This document shows positions 62,328 through 64,000 of a stretch of 64,000 nucleotides of DNA, one piece after another. The stretch lies in contig CAKSVK010000003.1 of the NCBI GenBank assembly GCA_934502905.1, forward strand, positions 1-64,000, read 5' to 3'. The notes beneath the pieces are model-generated. The model saw only the letters and a program-made list of their open reading frames with translations. It ran no database searches and was not told the DNA's origin. The stretch's first letter is position 1, and each line of letters starts with the position of its first letter. Origin of the DNA: an uncultured Chitinophagaceae bacterium. GTDB taxonomy: Bacteria > Bacteroidota > Bacteroidia > Chitinophagales > Chitinophagaceae. The translations under genes and the position numbers were made by a program.

Positions 62328-62879
62328 ATGGCTAAAAAAAGCGCAAAAAAACAGGATGAAAAATCCTTTTTTGAAAAAATAGAAGAAAAAGCTTCTGAAC
62401 TTAAAGCTGATATTATTGCAGGAACCAATGCTGTTGTGGAAACAACTGCTGAAAAGTTTGCTGATGTAAAAAAGGCGATCAAAAAGAGATATGGTAAATC
62501 AGACGTAAAAAAGGATCTGAAAAAAACCATCAAAAAGACCGAGAAAAAAATAGCGAAAGAAACCGATAAGCTGAAAACAGCTGCTAAAAAAACAGCAAAG
62601 AATGTATCTAAGGCCGTTGTTTCCAAAAAGAAAACGGCGAAAAAGGTTGCGGCTAAAACCGGCAAACAATTAAAAGCCGATATCAACAAGGCAAAGAAAA
62701 CCATTAAAAGTGCCGGTAACTCAATCGCGAAAAAAGCTACTGCTAAAAAGAAAGACGCGGAGAAAGCTGTGAAGAAGGCCGGTAAAGCCGTAAAGAAAGA
62801 AATAGGAAAGGTTACCAAAAAAGTGGAAAAAGCGGTTGCTCCTGTGAAAAAGAAAGCTGCAACAAAAAAGTCCAAGTAA
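62328..62879 (+). CDS. Histone H1-like Lys/Ala-rich protein
   Basis: 183 residues: a more acidic helical start (SFFEKIEEKASELKADIIAGTNAVVETTAEKF) followed by a Lys/Ala-rich part built of KKAxKKxxK patterns (KKAGKAVKKEIGKVTKKVEKAV) and ending ATKKSK. It resembles bacterial H1-type nucleoid proteins such as HctA/histone-like Lys-rich proteins. It is larger and less regular than the 68-residue Lys/Ala/Pro protein at 20.4 kb. Expected to bind DNA or RNA nonspecifically. Confidence 0.82.
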   Translation: MAKKSAKKQDEKSFFEKIEEKASELKADIIAGTNAVVETTAEKFADVKKAIKKRYGKSDVKKDLKKTIKKTEKKIAKETDKLKTAAKKTAKNVSKAVVSKKKTAKKVAAKTGKQLKADINKAKKTIKSAGNSIAKKATAKKKDAEKAVKKAGKAVKKEIGKVTKKVEKAVAPVKKKAATKKSK

Positions 62880-62947
62880 AACCTTTTGACCTATCAGGGG
62901 CAGGGGGTTGTTACCAGCTTACGCATTTACCTCCGGTGAGAAAAGTT

Positions 62948-63117
62948 ACGGAGAACGTAGTTCCAGGCTTTTGTGCTATACCCATTTTCCGGTCGGTGAA
63001 GACACCGACCGGTAGGGAGGAATAAAGGCACATCTTTTCTCTATCGGTGGGGTGCCACCGTCCACCGAAAACTACGCTTAAGGTAGTAGGTGTGAACAAA
63101 ACTACCGGTAACTGAAA
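62948..63117 (+). repeat. Composite repeat unit 1 (54-bp left part plus 116-bp right part)
   Basis: 62948-63001 is the left part and 63002-63117 the right part. The perfect hairpin CCGGTCGGTG-AAGA-CACCGACCGG (62989-63012) spans their junction. The right part also has CGGTGG-GGTG-CCACCG near 63044-63060. The left part recurs at 63146-63199, the right part at 63407-63521. Confidence 0.85.
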
Positions 63118-63145
63118 AGTATTAAAATATGTCCCTTCGTGTTTA

Positions 63146-63199
63146 ACGGAGGATGTAGTTCCGGGCTTTTGTGTTACACCCATTTTTCGGTCGGTGAAG
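63146..63199 (+). repeat. Composite repeat unit 2, left part
   Basis: 54 bp, near-identical to 62948-63001 (differences are scattered substitutions). It ends CGGTCGGTGAAG at the insertion boundary. Confidence 0.85.
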
Positions 63200-63404
63200 C
63201 ACCATGGCCGTCAATTTAAGCCTGAAGGGCTTACATGTGAATAGCCCCCAACGAAGTTGGGTGGTAAATATCAAAGTTTTTGTTGAACCCCATTCGGGGT
63301 TCAAGGTTTACCTTGAACTTACCACCGGTACAGCCGGTGGTCATTCAAATTAAATCCCTTTGGGGTATTTTACAGATCGCGTTCCTAGTTTACGGCTATG
63401 GTGA
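63200..63404 (+). mobile_element. Small hairpin-cluster insertion (MITE/REP-like) interrupting unit 2
   Basis: About 205 bp inserted between the left and right parts of unit 2, inside the hairpin loop. Ends are imperfect inverted repeats: CACCATGGCCGT at the left, ACGGCTATGGTG at the right (11 of 12 pair). Inside lie four hairpins in a row: AAGCC-TGAAG-GGCTT, CCCAAC-GAA-GTTGGG, TGAACCCC-ATT-CGGGGTTCA and ACCACCGG-TACAG-CCGGTGGT. No ORF of its own; a transposase elsewhere would have to move it. Exact edges are uncertain by a few bases. Confidence 0.65.
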
Positions 63405-63406
63405 AC

Positions 63407-63521
63407 ACACCGACCGATAAGGAGGAATAAAGGCACATCTTTTCTCTATCGGTGGGGTGTCACCGTCCACCGAAAACTACGCTTAGGGTAGTAGGTGCGA
63501 ACAACACACCGGTAACTGAAA
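63407..63521 (+). repeat. Composite repeat unit 2, right part
   Basis: 115 bp, more than 90 percent equal to 63002-63117, with a one-base indel and some substitutions. It begins ACACCGACCG, the other half of the hairpin interrupted by the insertion. Confidence 0.85.
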
Positions 63522-63648
63522 CTTTCCCGCAGATCCTGTACGCAGATTTTCCCAGGAGGGATCGTTACTATTTCCTGTATTACCTGCAAAATCAGCGGCA
63601 TCAGCGGAAAGAATCCGTGTGAATCTGCGAGACAACCCCGTAGTCTTA
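63522..63648 (+). repeat. Dispersed repeat, copy B (partner of 4579-4703)
   Basis: Shares CTTTCCCGCAG, AGATCCTGTACGCAG, GGATCG, AAAATCAGCG with CATCAGCG and ATCTGCG-AACCC blocks in order with copy A. It abuts unit 2's right part directly. Confidence 0.7.
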
Positions 63649-63796
63649 CACACTTAACAAAAGCCTTTTGACTTATCAGGGACAGGGTCCCCGGTGACCG
63701 GCCGGGTTGTTATACGCTCTTGGAAGGATACTTTCTTATCTAGTTGGATACCATCTAATTAAAAAGTCAATTTTTTAGAGAAATCAAAATTTTGCA

Positions 63797-63804
63797 TACT
63801 TTTG
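63797..63804 (+). promoter_or_regulatory. -7 element of the last gene's promoter
   Basis: TACTTTTG matches TAnnTTTG and lies 29 bp before the ATG at 63834. The -33 region is T-rich (TTTTTTAG near 63771). Confidence 0.6.
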
Positions 63805-63833
63805 CGCTCAAATCTTAATTAAATATAAAAAAG

Positions 63834-64000
63834 ATGAAAAAGAGTTTATTGATCTTAGTATGTTCTTTTGGTATGCTGGCGGCTACATATGCCCAGGATG
63901 GCGGTGATTACAAAAATGCAATCGGGGGTAGACTAGGAGGAGGTTACTACGACTTGATTTCTGGCTCATTTAAAACTTTCATCACGGATCCGGGAGCTTT
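63834..64000 (+). CDS. Exported protein, N-terminus only (cut by window edge)
   Basis: ATG 63834 opens a frame to the window end (55 codons and two bases). A signal peptide MKKSLLILVCSFGMLAATYAQ precedes a Gly-rich mature start (GGDYKNAIGGRLGGGYYDLI). This pattern is common for small outer-membrane beta-barrel proteins of Bacteroidota, but too little is present to name it. A -7 box lies upstream. Confidence 0.75.
   Translation, partial: MKKSLLILVCSFGMLAATYAQDGGDYKNAIGGRLGGGYYDLISGSFKTFITDPGA

Larger units (their letters stand above)
62880..63833. other. Composite repeat block and promoter region of the last gene
   Basis: Over 900 bp without a gene. It contains two tandemly related units, an insertion and the partner of the 4579 repeat; details are in the repeat entries. 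The outer ends carry a short direct repeat (CCTTTTGAC-TATCAGGG-CAGGG near 62883-62908 and 63667-63691). From 63700 on it becomes AT-rich and holds the promoter of the final gene. Confidence 0.7.

Noticed and set aside
62303-62875. Phe/Ala-rich 190-residue frame on the minus strand
   Set aside because: Shadow of the Lys/Ala-rich H1-like gene; lysine codons reverse-complement to phenylalanine codons.
62911-63183. 90-residue frame on the minus strand
   Set aside because: Falls inside the composite repeat; repeated peptide blocks (GxxQKPGTT) merely mirror the DNA repeats.
63200-63404. Complete insertion sequence
   Set aside because: No transposase frame fits within 205 bp; at most a non-autonomous element.
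62948-63521. CRISPR array
   Set aside because: Only two units of more than 100 bp, interrupted by one insertion, with no regular short repeats, spacers or cas genes.

Overview
The window looks like chromosome of a Bacteroidota bacterium, most likely of the Chitinophagaceae/Chitinophaga type. The basis is Bacteroidota-type promoters (TTTG, about 19 nt, TAnnTTTG), a secreted protein with a C-terminal type IX sorting domain, a CarboxypepD_reg/TonB-type outer-membrane receptor, the dxr-rseP gene pair, PVC-type cytochrome c plus Tat-exported sugar enzymes, and a tmRNA whose tag ends EYAMAA. The genus call is inference. There is no rRNA, tRNA, prophage, CRISPR array or complete insertion sequence.

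Region 1 (1-8.7 kb) is a two-sided sugar-oxidation island. Leftward genes encode a TIM-barrel isomerase/lyase, a Tat-exported gluconate-2-dehydrogenase-type small subunit, a signal-less GMC flavoprotein with a Cys-x5-Cys-x3-Cys cluster, and a second TIM-barrel. Rightward genes encode a third TIM-barrel and a 955-residue lipoprotein with a dehydrogenase-like propeller, HEAT repeats and a C-terminal cytochrome c. This resembles periplasmic glycoside 3-dehydrogenation followed by non-hydrolytic cleavage of the 3-keto sugar. A Tat-exported Gfo/Idh/MocA oxidoreductase (15.5 kb) and a hexuronate-type MFS transporter (18.5 kb) may belong to the same physiology.

Region 2 (8.7-11.5 kb) holds a minimal HipA-like kinase overlapping a DUF3037 gene, two very small leftward genes and a MurG-like glycosyltransferase. 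Region 3 (11.5-31 kb) is mostly housekeeping: kdsB, a fatty-acid hydroxylase, dnaN, a FabH-like synthase, rpmA, rplU, a GH3-type ligase, dxr, rseP, ssrA (tmRNA) and uvrB, then a WYL regulator and a CBS protein. Region 4 (31-43.3 kb) is envelope and lipid genes: an outer-membrane receptor, a long-chain acyl-CoA ligase, a TPR protein, an OmpA-type lipoprotein, a large Gly/Tyr-rich exported protein, an ABC exporter and rimM. Region 5 (43.3-62 kb) has an L-lactate-dehydrogenase-type flavoenzyme, a SNF2 helicase, mtgA, hemA, ispD, an AhpC/AhpD-type pair, arfB-nagA, an omega-amidase, an orphan NarL-type regulator, an OmpA protein, tandem LD-carboxypeptidases and a T9SS cargo protein.

The gaps between genes carry an unusual load of non-coding repeats: hairpins of the form GGTG-N4-CACC, paired 140-bp repeats on both sides of the lactate-dehydrogenase gene, 42-bp direct repeats beside uvrB, and a composite repeat block at 62.9-63.7 kb. 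In that block a roughly 205-bp element made of four consecutive hairpins, with imperfect terminal inverted repeats, sits inside the loop of another repeat's hairpin. This is the best candidate here for an undescribed element. The window ends inside a new exported-protein gene.
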